From Megaustenia siamemsis (Eukaryota; Mollusca; Gastropoda; Stylommatophora; Ariophantidae): a stretch of DNA of 64,000 nucleotides. The notes beneath the pieces were generated by a model, which was not told the origin of the DNA, made no database searches, and saw nothing but the letters and a program-made list of their open reading frames with translations. This document shows, in pieces, positions 11,095 through 21,900 of this stretch (position 1 is its first letter; each line of letters begins with the position of its first letter). The DNA lies in the NCBI GenBank assembly GCA_032433765.1, contig JAVIAB010000156.1, positions 88,431,150 to 88,495,149 on the forward strand, read 5' to 3'. Position numbers and translations under genes: made by a program.

Positions 11095-11805
11095 GTTATT
11101 ATACCAGGGTTGAAGATAATATGCCCGGGAGCCTATGTCTTATTATTTGATATACCAGCAGATGATGATTTTTCTTTCTTTTACGAATTCCTTTGATCTT
11201 CAATTCACCAGCGGGTACCAGCTTTTCCCACTAGTTACCACGAGCCATCATTACCAAGGGTGCTTTTGCACGATGAGCAATGACTCGTGATATGACTGGC
11301 ACCTGCTGTGTACTGCTTGATAGTGCGACCCTGCCCACCAGTGGCGTCGCTCACCATGATTGTATCAATGCTGAGACAATGGCCAATGATTCGTATAGTG
11401 GAGTCTCCGCATTCGTGTTTGACAACTTTCCCAGCGTTCGCTACGCCCGGTACAGACGAGTACAGATATTGCTATAGAACATCAAAGAACAATTCAGAAA
11501 CACATTTCTGAGTATTTATTCATCTTCGAAATTCAGTTCACAGTTGACAGTCGTAATTACATATGGGCTGACAATTCCGCCCCTTTCGTACACACTCTGC
11601 AGCCTTGCTGCTACACACAATGGGTTGGTGATCAGGGTTCCCTCCCTTCGTCACTATGGTACCATAACAATATGTAGACGAACAGGGCACACTTCCCCTC
11701 GTCTATAAGGCACTGTATTAATCGTTGGACACTTAGGGTACACTCTCGTTTGCCAACATGGTACTTCATTGGAGAATCATACTCCTGCTCGCTCCGTCCT
11801 AGTTC

Positions 11806-11960
11806 CAGGACCCGTGCGAGCTCTTGTTGCTAGTTATGGTGTGCTATGATACCCCTTCAAAGGAATCTGCCCTTGAAGCTGACAGGACCCGTGCGAGCTC
11901 TTGTTGCTAGTTATGGTGTGCTATGACACCCCCTCAAAGGAATCTGCCCTTGAAGCTGAC
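11806..11960. repeat. 77-bp direct duplication
   Basis: cccgtgcgagctcttgttgc occurs at 11811 and 11888, and the two 77-bp copies differ at only a few positions (gataccccttc versus gacaccccctc). This is a local tandem duplication. Confidence 0.93.
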
Positions 11961-12104
11961 AGGGAATTGCTCCCTCCTCGAATATAGACTGTTCGTCGCA
12001 CCTGGGCGCAACTACATTTCATGTGGACTTCCTCTGAAGTCACACTCAGTGCGTAATCACTTCTGGATCACACTATGCTTGTTCTACGACACGTTGCCTG
12101 AGCC

Positions 12105-12300
12105 CTTCCTCTCTGAAAAGACTCATCTCTGAATACTTAGTGTTCGTGGACTACGCCACTTTATAATAGCCTTCCTCTCTGAAAAGACTCATCTCTGAAT
12201 ACTTAGTGTTCGTGGACTACGCCACTTTATAATAGCCTTCCTCTCTGAAAAGACTCATCTCTGAATACTTAGTGTTCGTGGACTACGCCACTTTATAGTA
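12105..12300. repeat. 66-bp tandem triplication
   Basis: cttcctctctgaaaagactc occurs at 12105, 12171 and 12237, giving three nearly identical 66-bp copies. Confidence 0.93.
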
Positions 12301-12838
12301 ATGAGACACCAATAATGTCCCCACTCTGTCTCTACTAGCGAACTCATAATCGTTCACTCTATCTCTTGTAACTAACCTACTAGCTAGTCACTAATTAAGT
12401 AAAACTGTCCCTCTTACTGTAACTCACTTGTGTGTATTCCATCCGTTATTAAAACACTGAATTTCACCACTTCTATTCTATTCTATCACTGACTCTAACT
12501 CATAACTTGAGCCTATCGTACCTACTCTATCCTTTTACTGAAAAACAAACTCTAACATGATCAACAGTACCAGCTGTAACAAAACTAACACACAGCTGTC
12601 TGCATCAGATCCCAGCAAGGTCTAACGCTCAACTGACCAACTTATTCCTTTTCTGACTTAAAACCCCTCAATCTCGCTTTCGCATTTCTCTCCATTCACA
12701 TTTTGCACAACCCGCTCACTGTCATAATTTTCACGTGGGCCTACTGATCTCTTACCTGTTTGTCTCCCCTGACCTTCACCTTTCGACCGTTTATACGCCT
12801 AATAGCCTCCCTTCTGTCTCCCTAATTATCCACTATTT

Positions 12839-12885
12839 CATTATTGCTGACTCCGTTATTGATGACTCTGTTACTGATGACTCTG
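12839..12885. repeat. Diverged 15-bp triplicate matching the one at 11049
   Basis: attgctgactccgtt, attgatgactctgtt and actgatgactctg follow in a row, preceded by tttcatt as in the copy at 11049-11094. Confidence 0.8.
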
Positions 12886-13085
12886 TGTGAACATATATCT
12901 TGATATTTATTGCTACAGAATCCTGTCTCTGGTGCTGATATCGAGCAACTTCAAGTCAGTGAATGATCTATGGTTGGAAGATGTCCTCCACGGCAGAAGA
13001 AAGACTCCTCGGACTTTCTGGGTTTTTGTAAACAAACCTGCACATTCTTTACCTCAGAGTCAGGCTTGGGCATTATTGTGGTTCT

Positions 13086-13630
13086 CCTGACATGGCTCCC
13101 TTCCCTCCTGACATGGCTCTTCTCCCTCCTGACATGGCTCTTCTCCCTCCAGACATGGCTCCCCTCCCTCCTGACATGGCTCTTCTCCCTCCTGACATGG
13201 CTCTTCTCCCTCCTGACATGGCTCTTCTCCCTCCAGACATGGCTCCCTTTCCTCCTGACATGGCTCTTCTCCCTCCTGACATGGCTCTTCTCCCTCCTGA
13301 CATGGCTCTTCTCCCTCCTGACATGGCTCTTCTCCCTCCAGACATGGCTCCCCTCCCTCCTGATATGGCTCCCCTCCTCCCTCCTGACATGGCTCTTCTC
13401 CCTCCTGTCATGGCTCCCCTCCCTCCTAACATGGCTCTTCTCCCTCCTGACAAAGCTCCCCTCCCTCCTGACATGGCTCCCTTCCCTCCTGACATGGCTC
13501 CCCTCCCTCCTGACATGGCTCTTCTCCCTCCTGACATGGCTCTTCTCCCTCCTGACATGGCTCCCCTCCCTCCTGACATGGCTCGCCTATCTCCTGATAT
13601 TTCTTCCCTCCCTTCTGACTTGGCTCCTTG
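13086..13630. repeat. 21-bp tandem array, about 26 copies
   Basis: The unit catggctcttctccctcctg, with period 21, encodes PPDMALL on the + strand and SGGRRAM on the minus strand. One copy near 13370 has an extra triplet. The period is a multiple of 3, so long open frames exist on both strands (12970-14028 and 13092-13655 on +, 13073-13675 on -). No flanking domain, signal or conserved start supports a gene. Confidence 0.95.
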
Positions 13631-13639
13631 TGATTTTTG

Positions 13640-14335
13640 GCTATCGTCAAGCTGAAAGAGGCCAATTGCAGCCACAAGAAGACATGAGGAGCCAACAGCC
13701 CAGCTATACTCTATGTCATGTGAGGCCCTCTAGAATTACTTCAAACAAAGATGAGACGGAGATGTGCATGCAGACCCATGTACTTTGCAGGGGATTAGGG
13801 TGGAGTCATCCAAGAGTGAAATTGCATGCTAAGCCTGTAGAACATATTCTATTGCTAATCATGACAGTACACAAATTATTATTCTCTGATATTGGAACAT
13901 ATAACATGTTGTATGAGCTTGACATATGTCATTCAGCAGGTTATTCCTTGTTTGGGGCTGCCAGAAATGGTTGCAGCATTTTGTCAGATAATATTGAGCA
14001 CTGCTACAACTTGTGTCACCATGTTTGATGAGTTTTGTTGGGTGTTTCCAAATGTTGGCCTCTATTGTTAGTTTTGTGTAGTTCTGGTAGTCACCATGTT
14101 CTAGGCCAATTTAATCAAACTCAGAATGCAATAAGGGTATACTCAAGACTATTGCATTACCACATCATTACCACAGAGACAGTCATACAGTGAATCCCTA
14201 GGCTGATCTCTGGCCAGTCTCCCATGAACATATATAAATAACATATGAAGAACAAATGAATCCATCTGTATAAAAAAATGGCCACCATTCATTATAATGC
14301 AAACCAGAAACTAGTATATGTATAGTATAACACTT
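13640..14335. other. Unique AT-rich spacer, nothing recognised
   Basis: There are no tandem repeats and no recognisable coding motifs. The open frame that enters from the 21-bp array ends at 14028 without any familiar domain. Confidence 0.5.
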
Positions 14336-14765
14336 CATGACAGGACAACACATCATGATAGGACAACACACATGACAGGACAACACATCATGATAGAACA
14401 ACACACTGTGACAGGACAACACATCATGATAGGACAACATGTGACAGGACAACACATCATGATAGGACAACATGTGACAGGACAACACACATCATGATAG
14501 GACAACATGTGACAGGACAACACATCATGATAGGACAACATGTGACAGGACAACACATCATGATAGGACAACATGTGACAGGACAACACATCATGATAGG
14601 ACAACATGTGACAGGACAACACATCATGATATGACAGCATGTGACAGGACAACACATCATGATAGGACAACATGTGACAGGACAACACATCATGATAGGA
14701 CAACACACCATGACATGACAACACATGACAGGATAACACACTTTGATAATACAATACACATGGCA
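14336..14765. repeat. 33-bp tandem array, about 13 copies
   Basis: The unit contains acaacatgtgacaggacaac and catcatgatagg (period 33). Individual units are made of two related halves of about 15-18 bp. The array abuts the 3' end of the antisense LINE L-B, whose last bases (caggacaacatatcat) resemble the unit, so the array may have started at the LINE 3' end. Confidence 0.93.
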
Positions 14766-14799
14766 GGACAACATATCATTCTATCCACAATAATCTTCT

Positions 14800-15243
14800 A
14801 TCCACAGTGCATCGTATCAGTTCTGTTGTTGAATGTTTTCCATGCCATTACACCAGGCTATCCAGTATTTTCTCTCTTTGTCATCCGCGATCTCTCTTTC
14901 CTTTTATTTTGCCAGTTGTAACCAAGTATTCCAACTTTCCTCTTCTCTTGATGTGCCCGAAAAATGTTGATTGCTTCATTCTGATGTTTTTTAGGAGTTC
15001 CCTTTCTGTGCTGGCCTCTGAGAATTTCTACATTGGTCTTTTTAGCTGTCCATGTAACTTTCAACATTCTTCTGAGAAATCCCATCTCTGTGGCCTCTAA
15101 TCGTCTTTTCATTTGTTTGTCTACTGTCCATGATTCGCTTCTGTAGGTCAGAATTAGTTCTATATAGCACCGATGAACCCTCTTTCTCACATCTATTGAC
15201 ATAGATTTGTTGCATAAGATATTTTTCATTTTCTGTTTAGGCT
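14800..15243 (-). pseudogene. L-B ORF2 C-terminal part
   Basis: On the minus strand 'MKNILCNKSMSIDVRKRVHR', then 'YIELILTYRSESWTVDKQMK' and 'LEATEMGFLRRMLKVTWTAK' are the normal C-terminal blocks of this LINE family. In other copies 'ESW' is preceded by 'LTYG'. The frame shifts around 15000, and the final part ('STTELIRCTVDRRLW', 14830-14780) is in another frame. The same blocks can be read on the + strand in L-B2 at 58640-59440. Confidence 0.82.
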
Positions 15244-15278
15244 ATTCTGGCCTGAGCCATTCTACTTTTTATTTCTGT

Positions 15279-16328
15279 GGTACATCTTCCATCTAATGTT
15301 ATTATTGTGCCCAAGTATTTGACGTGTTTCAGATTTGTCCTGTTTATTTCTGTGGTACATCTTCCATCTAATGTTATTATTGTGCCCAAGTATTTGACGT
15401 GTTTCAGATTTGTCCTGTTTATTTCTGTGGTACATCTTCCATCTATTGTTATTATTGTATCCAAGTATTTGACGTGTTTCAGATTTGTCCTGTTTATTTC
15501 TGTAGTACATCTTCCATCTAATGTTATTATTGTGCCCAAGTATTTGACGTGTTTCAGATTTGTCCTGTTTATTTCTGTGGTACATCTTCCATCTAATGTT
15601 ATTATTGTGCCCAAGTATTTGACTTGTTTCAGATTTGTCCTGTTTATTTCTGTGGTACATCTTCCATCTAATGTTATTATTGTGCCCAAGTATTTGACTT
15701 GTTTCAGATTTGTCCTGTTTATTTCTGTGGTACATCTTCCATCTAATATTATTATTGTGCCCAAGTATTTGACGTGTTTCAGATTTGTCCTGTTTATTTC
15801 GGTGGTACATCTTCCATCTAATGTTATTATTGTGCCCAAGTATTTGACGTGTTTCAGATTTGTCCTGTTTATTTCTGTGGTACATCTTCCATCTAATGTT
15901 ATTATTGTGTCCAAGTATTTGACGTGTTTCAGATTTGTCCTGTTTATTTCGGTGGTACATCTTCCATCTAATGTTATTATTGTGTCCAAGTATTTGACGT
16001 GTTTCAGATTTGTCCTGTTTATTTCTGTGGTACATCTTCCATCTAATGTTATTATTGTGCCCAAGTATTTGACTTGTTTCAGATTTGTCCTGTTTATTTC
16101 TGTGGTACATCTTCCATCTAATATTATTATTGTGCCCAAGTATTTGACGTGTTTCAGATTTGTCCTGTTTATTTCGGTGGTACATCTTCCATTTAATGTT
16201 ATTATTGTGCCCAAGTATTTGACGTGTTTCAGATTTGTCCTGTTTATTTCTGTGGTACATCTTCCATCTAATGTTATTATTGTGTCCAAGTATTTGACGT
16301 GTTTCAGATTTGTCCTGTTTATTTTTAT
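15279..16328 (-). repeat. 75-bp in-frame tandem expansion of the L-B coding sequence, 14 copies
   Basis: ggtacatcttcc recurs every 75 bp from 15279 to 16254. On the minus strand each unit encodes 25 residues, 'NLKHVKYLGTIITLDGRCTT' plus EINRT. This is the single-copy block that follows the RT palm in this LINE family, seen once in L-B2 (58545-58630). 75 is a multiple of 3, so the LINE frame stays open through all 14 copies (minus-strand frame 16385-15237, 382 residues). Variant positions (H/Q, G/D, T/I) recur in runs of neighbouring units, which suggests multi-unit duplication. Confidence 0.96.
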
Positions 16329-16376
16329 GCTGCATGGTGGTGATGATTGTTTCTTTCTTCTTCTCCTTCTTCTTTC

Positions 16377-16679
16377 CTTCCTCATCTGCTTTCAGCGTCG
16401 AGGGGAGATATAATTTGCGGTCTTTTGCTCTTCTGTTCGCCTCTGCTGCTATTATGTTTCCTAGTGCTTCTAATATTCCATCGACCCATCTTTTTCGTGG
16501 TCGACCCTTGGGTCTGGTGTTCTCACAATGTTTGTTGAAAGCTCGTTGTGTTGTGTTTTGTTCTTTCTGCCTTGTCACGTGGCCAAACCATTTTATCTGT
16601 TGTTTCCTTATATATTCTATGGCGGGGGCTATTCCTAGCTTTTTTCTCAGTTCTTCATTTCTGATCTTGTTTCTCAGAC
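16377..16679 (-). mobile_element. LINE 3' fragment inserted in L-B (same strand)
   Basis: On the minus strand, between 'LNSKKTEVMV' and 'KKQSSPPCSIKI' of L-B, lies a foreign block. It reads 'LRNKIRNEELRKKLGIAPAI', 'IRKQQIKWFGHVTRQ', 'RPKGRPRKRWVDGI' and 'RRAKDRK' and ends in an A/G-rich tail made of gaa and gag triplets. L-B2 (58475-58530) has these two flanking peptides directly joined, which proves the insertion. The fragment belongs to the same family as L-I (53263-53775). The purine-rich triplet tail marks its 3' end. Confidence 0.82.
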
Positions 16680-17181
16680 CATTACTTCTGTTTTCTTACT
16701 ATTCAGACTGAGATCTTTTTTGTTGCTTTCTTTCACTATTATGTCTATCATTTCTTGTGGTTCATTCTCTGTCTCTGCTATTAAGACTGTGTCATCCGCA
16801 TATCGTAAATTATTTATGTGTAACCCTTGATTTCAATTCCTTTTTTGTCTACTATTGATCTCATAATATATTCGCTGTAAAGTGAAAACAAATCCGGTGA
16901 CAGAACACAGCCTTGTCTGACTCCTTGTTTTATATATTGGAATTGTCCTGTTTGGTTATTAAATCGTATAGCTGCTGTTTGTTGCCAGTACATGTTTTTT
17001 ATGATTCCCAGATCCTTGCCATCAATGTTTAATTTCTCCAGCATATTGATTATTTCCACATGCTTTACTTTGTCAAATGCTTTTGTGTAGTATATAAAGC
17101 ATATATATAGATCTTTCTTTAACACTAAAGATCTTTCTATCAATGTTCTTAAGATGTATATTGCATTATTGGTGCCCTTTC
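16680..17181 (-). pseudogene. L-B reverse transcriptase core
   Basis: On the minus strand the frame 17188-16814 reads 'TNNAIYILRTLIERSL' and motif A 'CFIYYTKAFDKVKH' (the first catalytic Asp is Tyr). It goes on with 'WQQTAAIRFNNQTGQFQYIK', 'GVRQGCVLSPDLFSLYSEYI' and 'GIEIKG'. After a frameshift near 16820 it continues with '[19 protein letters not shown]' (catalytic YADD) and 'LSLNSKKTEVMV'. The order is that of a LINE RT. Confidence 0.87.
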
Positions 17182-17459
17182 CTTCCACAAATGGGAGCCG
17201 TGATAGCTCAGTGGTTAGTGAACTGGACTACAAAGGACGAGGTAGGATTTGATCACAACCAACGGCTTCCGGTTCACCCAGCCTTTAATGGGTACCGGAT
17301 TTTTTTCTGGGAAAGTAAAGCAGCACGGGCATAATACCAATCACATTACCCCAAAAATCATGTGCCGAAGGTCTGTAAAATTTATGGTCACTAACACCAT
17401 ATTCCCTATACGCCACTTGGCGTGATGGGGGTACTTTACTTTTTTTTACTTCCACAAAT
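17182..17459 (+). mobile_element. tRNA-derived SINE with an 11-bp target-site duplication, inside L-B
   Basis: The body is 17193-17448 (256 bp). It begins gggagccgtgatagctcagt, with a tRNA-like A box (tagctcagtggttag) and a degenerate B box (gatttgatcacaa) about 35 bp downstream. The spacing is that of an internal RNA polymerase III promoter. The 3' end is a run of T and tactttactttt-type sequence. The word cttccacaaat occurs exactly at both borders (17182-17192 and 17449-17459) as a target-site duplication. The interrupted L-B frame resumes right after it. The degenerate B box suggests an old copy. Confidence 0.85.
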
Positions 17460-17927
17460 CCACATTGTTCCTCACTTATTTCTGGTTTTATTTTGTTTCT
17501 TACACGTCTCATAATAATTCTAATAGGGCGATGGTCTTCACAATCAGTGGCGCCTGACTTCTTCGATATTGCTACAAAGATAGATTTTAGTAGATCTTCG
17601 GGTATGTTCCCAGTGTTATATATGTCATTGAGTAGTTTTGTTATGATTTGTACTCCCAGCTCTCCTAATGCTTTTATCTCTTCGATTGTTATATTGTCGG
17701 GACCTGGCGCTTTGCCACTTTTCATGGGTTGAATTGCCTCCTCCACTTCACTCTGCATTATTGGTAGTCCTGTGTCTTTGTTTGAATTGTTTATCTCTGG
17801 TCTTTCATCATCATAGAGTTGACTGATATATTCTGTCCATCTTTCCATTGTCTTCTCCTGTCCCATTATTATATTTCCTTCCTTTGATTTCACATATCCT
17901 GAAACTTTGACTTCTTTTCTTCCTGTT
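17460..17927 (-). pseudogene. L-B ORF2 region before and into RT
   Basis: The minus-strand frame (17893 downwards) reads 'MERWTEYISQLYDDERPEI', 'MKSGKAPGPDNITIEEIKAL', 'IYNTGNIPEDLLKSIFVAIS' and 'KKSGATDCEDHRPI', then jumps to 'RIIMRRVRNKIKPEISEEQC'. About a dozen residues normally found between 'HRxI' and 'RIIMRRVR' (compare L-C at 36500-36600) are deleted. The frame then runs into the SINE. Confidence 0.85.
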
Positions 17928-18557
17928 AATTCATTTAATAAATAATTATTAATAATTATTGCGCAATGTTCACAGAAGATGGAAAACTAGACAGAGAAAT
18001 TGACATGAGAATACAAAAAGCAAATGCTGTCACATACCAGCTTTCACCATTGTTAAGACATCCAAACATTTCTATGCCAGCTAAACAACAAATGATAAAT
18101 AGCATCTTCATACCAACTTTGTGCTATGAAAGTCAAACATGAACCCTTTCTAAATCCCATTTAAGAAAGATCAATACATGTGAGATGTGATGCTTGAGAA
18201 AAGTAACAAACAACACAAGAAGAGATAGAATACCAAATGAAACCATAAGAAAAATGGTAGGAACAAAACCCTGCCATGAATATATAGAACAACAACAACT
18301 TAAATGGTTCGGCCACCTGGTCAGAATGAATCCTCACCAATCACCATCAAGGGTGTTCTTCTCGAGAATGCATGGGAAAAGACCAAGAGGAAGACCCAGA
18401 AGAAGATGGATAGATGCAGTGACAGAGACATGTAACAACAAAGGAAAATCACTAATTCAGACAATTCGAGCAGCACAAGAACGACAAATGATATAAACCA
18501 CGACACCTTTTAGGTATCAGTGAAAGAGAAAAGAAGAAGAAGAAGAATTCATTTAAT
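17928..18557 (+). mobile_element. LINE 3' fragment with a 12-bp target-site duplication, inserted opposite to L-B
   Basis: The insert 17940-18545 is flanked by aattcatttaat on both sides (17928-17939 and 18546-18557). It encodes, with two stops, 'REIDMRIQKANAVTYQLSPL' and then 'LRHP', 'IPTLCYESQT', 'RRDRIPNETIRKMVGTKPC', 'QQQLKWFGHLVRM' and 'GKRPRGRPRRRWIDAV'. It ends with a purine-rich gaagaagaagaag tail directly before the right duplication, which fixes its orientation as +. It is heavily 5'-truncated. Its 'YQLSPLL' peptide is the likely ancestor of the large satellite at 41001-53282. Confidence 0.88.
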
Positions 18558-18890
18558 TGATTGTGCACACATTTTGAGTCTTTCTTTTGTTGTTTTTCCA
18601 TTTCTTCACATTTCTGCTATAACCATCCTTCCTTTGCTTTTCTACATTTATTTTGGATCTCTTTGTGCATCATTTATATGTTCGTTCTTCTTTCTTATGT
18701 TTTCTTCTTTCGTCCATTAGTTCTAATATTCTACTGTCATCCATTTCTTTTTGTTGATTCTTTTAGTCACTGGTATTACTTATTTTGATGTTTGTTGAAT
18801 CAATTGTTTGAGCATTTCCCACTGCTCCTCGATGACCTGTTTTTTTTCCAATATCATTATATCTATTTTGTACTATCGTACTGTAATTGA
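18558..18890 (-). pseudogene. L-B ORF2 N-terminal linker remnant
   Basis: The minus strand reads pieces such as 'EEQWEMLKQLI', 'KKWMTVEY', 'WTKEENIRKKNEHINDAQRD' and 'NGKTTKERLKMCAQSI'. These correspond to the basic linker between endonuclease and RT in this family, with many stops. The outer border near 18890 is a guess. Confidence 0.55.
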
Positions 18891-18944
18891 TATATCTAAA
18901 TAAAGGGATACAAATGTCTGTGGAGTGTCAGGGAAGTACTTTTC

Positions 18945-21900
18945 ATTAGTGGTGCACAACATTGTGATGATAGAGTGGTAGTGGTGGTGCACAACTTTGT
19001 GATGGTAGAGTGGTAGTGGTGGTGCACAACTTTGTGATGGTAGAGTGGTAGTGGTGGTGCACAACTTTGTGATGGTAGAATGGTAGTGGTGGTGTACAAC
19101 ATTGTGATGATAGAGTGGTAGTGGTGGTGCACAACATTGTGATGATAGAATGGTGGTGGTGGTGCACAATGTTGTGGTGATAAAATGGTAGTGATGGTAG
19201 AGTGGTAGTGGTGTATACAAGTTTGTGTTGGTAGACTGGTAGTGATGGTAGAATGGTGGTGGTGGTACACAAGTTTGTGATGGTAGAATGGTGGTGGTGG
19301 TACACAAGTTTGTGATGGTAGAATGGTGGTGGTGCACATGTTTGTGATGGTAGAGTGGTGGTGCACATGTTTGTGATGGTAGAGTGGTGGTGGTGGTACA
19401 CAAGTTTGTGGTGGTAGAATGGTGGTGGTGGTACACAAGTTTGTGATGGTAGAATGGTGGTGGTGGTACACAAGTTTGTGATGGTAGAATGGTGGTGGTG
19501 GTACACAAGTTTGTGATGGTAGAATGGTGGTGGTGGTACACAAGTTTGTGATGGTAGAATGGTGGTGGTGGTACACAAGTTTGTGATGGTAGAATGGTGG
19601 TGGTGGTACACAAGTTTGTGATGGTAGAATGGTGGTGGTGGTACACAAGTTTGTGATGGTAGAATGGTGGTGGTGGTGCACAACTCTGTGATGGTAGAGT
19701 GGTTGTGGTAGTAGAATGGTTGTGGTGGTGCACAACTTTGTGATGGTAATGTGATAGTGGTAGTAGTGGTGCACAACTTTGTGATTGTAGAATGGTAGTG
19801 TTGGTGCACAATTTAGTGATGATAGAATAATAGTGGTGGTACACAATTTTGTGATGGTAGAGTGGTATTGGGTGGTGTACAACTTTGTGTTGGTGGTGTT
19901 GTGCTGTACAACCTTATGATGGTAGTGTGATGTTGTACAACTTTGTGATGGTAGAGTGGTAGTGGTGGTGTACAAATTTGTGATGGTAGAGTGGTAGTGA
20001 TGGTACACAACTTTGTGATAGTAGAGCGGTAGTGGTGGTGGAACAAAACTTTGTGGTGGTAGTGGTGGTGTACAACTTTGTGATGGTACATAGGTAGTGG
20101 TGGTGCACAACTTTGTGATGGTAGAGTGGTAGTGGTGGTGGAACAAAACTTTGTGGTGGTAGTGGTGGTGTACAACTTTGTGATGGTAGAGTGGTAGTGG
20201 TGGTGTACAACTTTGTGATGGTACATAGGTAGTGGTGGTGCACAACTTTGTGATAGTAGAGCGGTAGTGGTGGTGGAACAAAACTTTGTGGTGGTAGTGG
20301 TGGTGTACAACTTTGTGATGGTAGAGTGGTAGTGGTGGTGTACAACTTTGTGATGGTACATAGGTAGTGGTGGTGCACAACTTTGTGATGGTAGAGTGGT
20401 AGTGGTGGTGCACAACTTTGTGATGGTAGAATGGTAGTGGTGGTGTACAACTTTGTGAAGATAGAATGGTAGCTGTGGTGTACAACTTTGTGAAGATAGA
20501 ATGGTAATGGTGGTTCTCAACTTTGTGATGGTAGAATGGTAGTGGTGGTGTACAACATTGTGATGGTAGTGTGATGTTACACAACTTTGTGATGGGTTAC
20601 AACTTTGTGGTGGTACTGGTGGTGCACAACTTTGTGAAGATAGAATGGTAATGGTGGTTCTCAACTTTGTGATGGTAGAATGGTAGTGGTGGTGTACAAC
20701 ATTGTGATGGTAGTGTGATGTTACACAACTTTGTGATGGGTTACAACTTTGTGGTGGTACTGGTGGTGCACAACTTTGTGATGGTAGAGTGGTAGAGGTA
20801 GTGCACAACTTTGTGATGGTAGAGTGGTAGTGGTGGTGTACAACTTTGTGATGATAGAGTAGTAGTGGTAGTTCACAACTTTGTGATGGTATTGTTGTGG
20901 TGTACAATTTTGTGATGGTGGTGTTGTGGTGTACAACTTTGTGATGGTAGTGTGGTGTACAACTTTGTGATGGTGGTGTTGTGGTGTACAACTTTGTGAG
21001 GTTGGTGTTGTGGTGTACAACCATGTGATGGTAGTGTTCTAGTGTACAATTTTGTGATAGTGGTGTGATGATGTACAACTTTGTGATGGTAGTATGATGC
21101 TGTACATCTCTGTGATGGTAGTATGATGCTGTACGACTTTGTTATGGTAGTGCTGTGTTGTACAACTTTTGATGGTAGTATGATGCTGTACAACTTTGTG
21201 ATGGTAGTATGATGCTGCACGACTTTGTTATGGTAGTGTTGTGTTGTACAACTTTGTGATGGTAGTGTGATGTTATACAATTTTCTTATGGTAGTGTGAT
21301 GTTGTACATTGTACATGATGGTAGTGTGGCGTTGTACAACTTTGTGAAGGTAGTATGATGTTGTACAACTTTGTGATGGTAGTGTGATGTTGTACAACTT
21401 TGTGATGGTAGTGTGATGTTGTACAACTTTATGATGGTAGTGTGGTTTTCTACAATGTACATGATGGTAGTGTGGTGTTGTACAACTTTGTGTTAATAGT
21501 GTGATGCTGTACAACTTTGTGATGGTAGATTGGTAGTGGTAGTAGAATGGTAGTTGTGGTGCACAATTTTGTGATGGAATTGTACTAGTGGCGGTGCAAA
21601 ATTTTGTGAAGGTAGAATGGTAGTGGTGGTGCACAACTTTGTGATAGTAGAATGGTAGTGGTAGTAGAATGGTATTGGTGGTGCACAACTTTGTGATGGT
21701 AGTGGTAGTGCACAACTTTGTGATGGTAGAGTGGTAGTAGAATGGTAGTGTTGGTGCACAATTTAGTGATGATAGAATAGTAGTGGTGGTACACAATTTT
21801 GTGATGGTAGAGTGGTATTGGGTGGTGTACAACTTTGTGATGGTAGAATGGTAGTGGTGGTACACAACTTTGTGATGGTAGAGTAATAGTGGTGGTACAC

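Larger units (their letters stand above)
10901..13085. other. Mostly unique sequence, no gene recognised
   Basis: No open frame over about 70 codons has any recognisable motif. The part from about 11110 to 12835 looks different from its surroundings: it is richer in C and CG dinucleotides, with many ccct/cgt words. It is bracketed by two similar short repeats (11049-11094 and 12839-12885). It holds a 77-bp duplication (11806-11960) and a 66-bp triplication (12105-12300). It may be an unidentified mobile element. I could not see long terminal repeats or inverted ends. Confidence 0.5.
14770..18890 (-). mobile_element. LINE copy L-B (antisense), heavily nested
   Basis: A minus-strand LINE ORF2 can be followed from a linker region (18850 down to 18558), through 'ERWTEYISQLYDDER' and 'KSGKAPGPDNITIEEI' (17860-17690), RT (17530-16690) and the 'KYLGTIIT' block (16328-15279), to the C terminus and 3' end near 14800. 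Four later events interrupt it: a + strand LINE fragment (17940-18545), a SINE (17193-17448), a same-strand LINE 3' fragment (16377-16679) and a 75-bp in-frame tandem expansion (15279-16328). The motif A region reads FIYYTKAFD, so the catalytic Asp is replaced by Tyr. A frameshift separates the QGC block from YADD near 16820. The copy is dead. Confidence 0.85.

Noticed and set aside
11280..12132. Short open frames (65-69 residues) in the C-rich unique region
   Set aside because: Lengths are expected by chance at this base composition. No start context, domain or repeat of a known protein is seen.
12970..14028. 352-residue open frame (and overlapping frames on both strands) over the 21-bp array, Pro/Leu-rich
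   Set aside because: The 21-bp period keeps all frames open on both strands. Nothing outside the repeat looks like a protein domain.
15277..16413. 378-residue plus-strand frame (hydrophobic, VVHLPSNVIIVPKYLTCFRF repeated) resembling a membrane protein
   Set aside because: It is the antisense of the 75-bp LINE expansion. The minus strand carries the LINE peptide.
17193..17290. Possible functional tRNA gene (good A box)
   Set aside because: The B box is degraded, no acceptor stem is visible, and the unit is 256 bp with a target-site duplication. It is a SINE.
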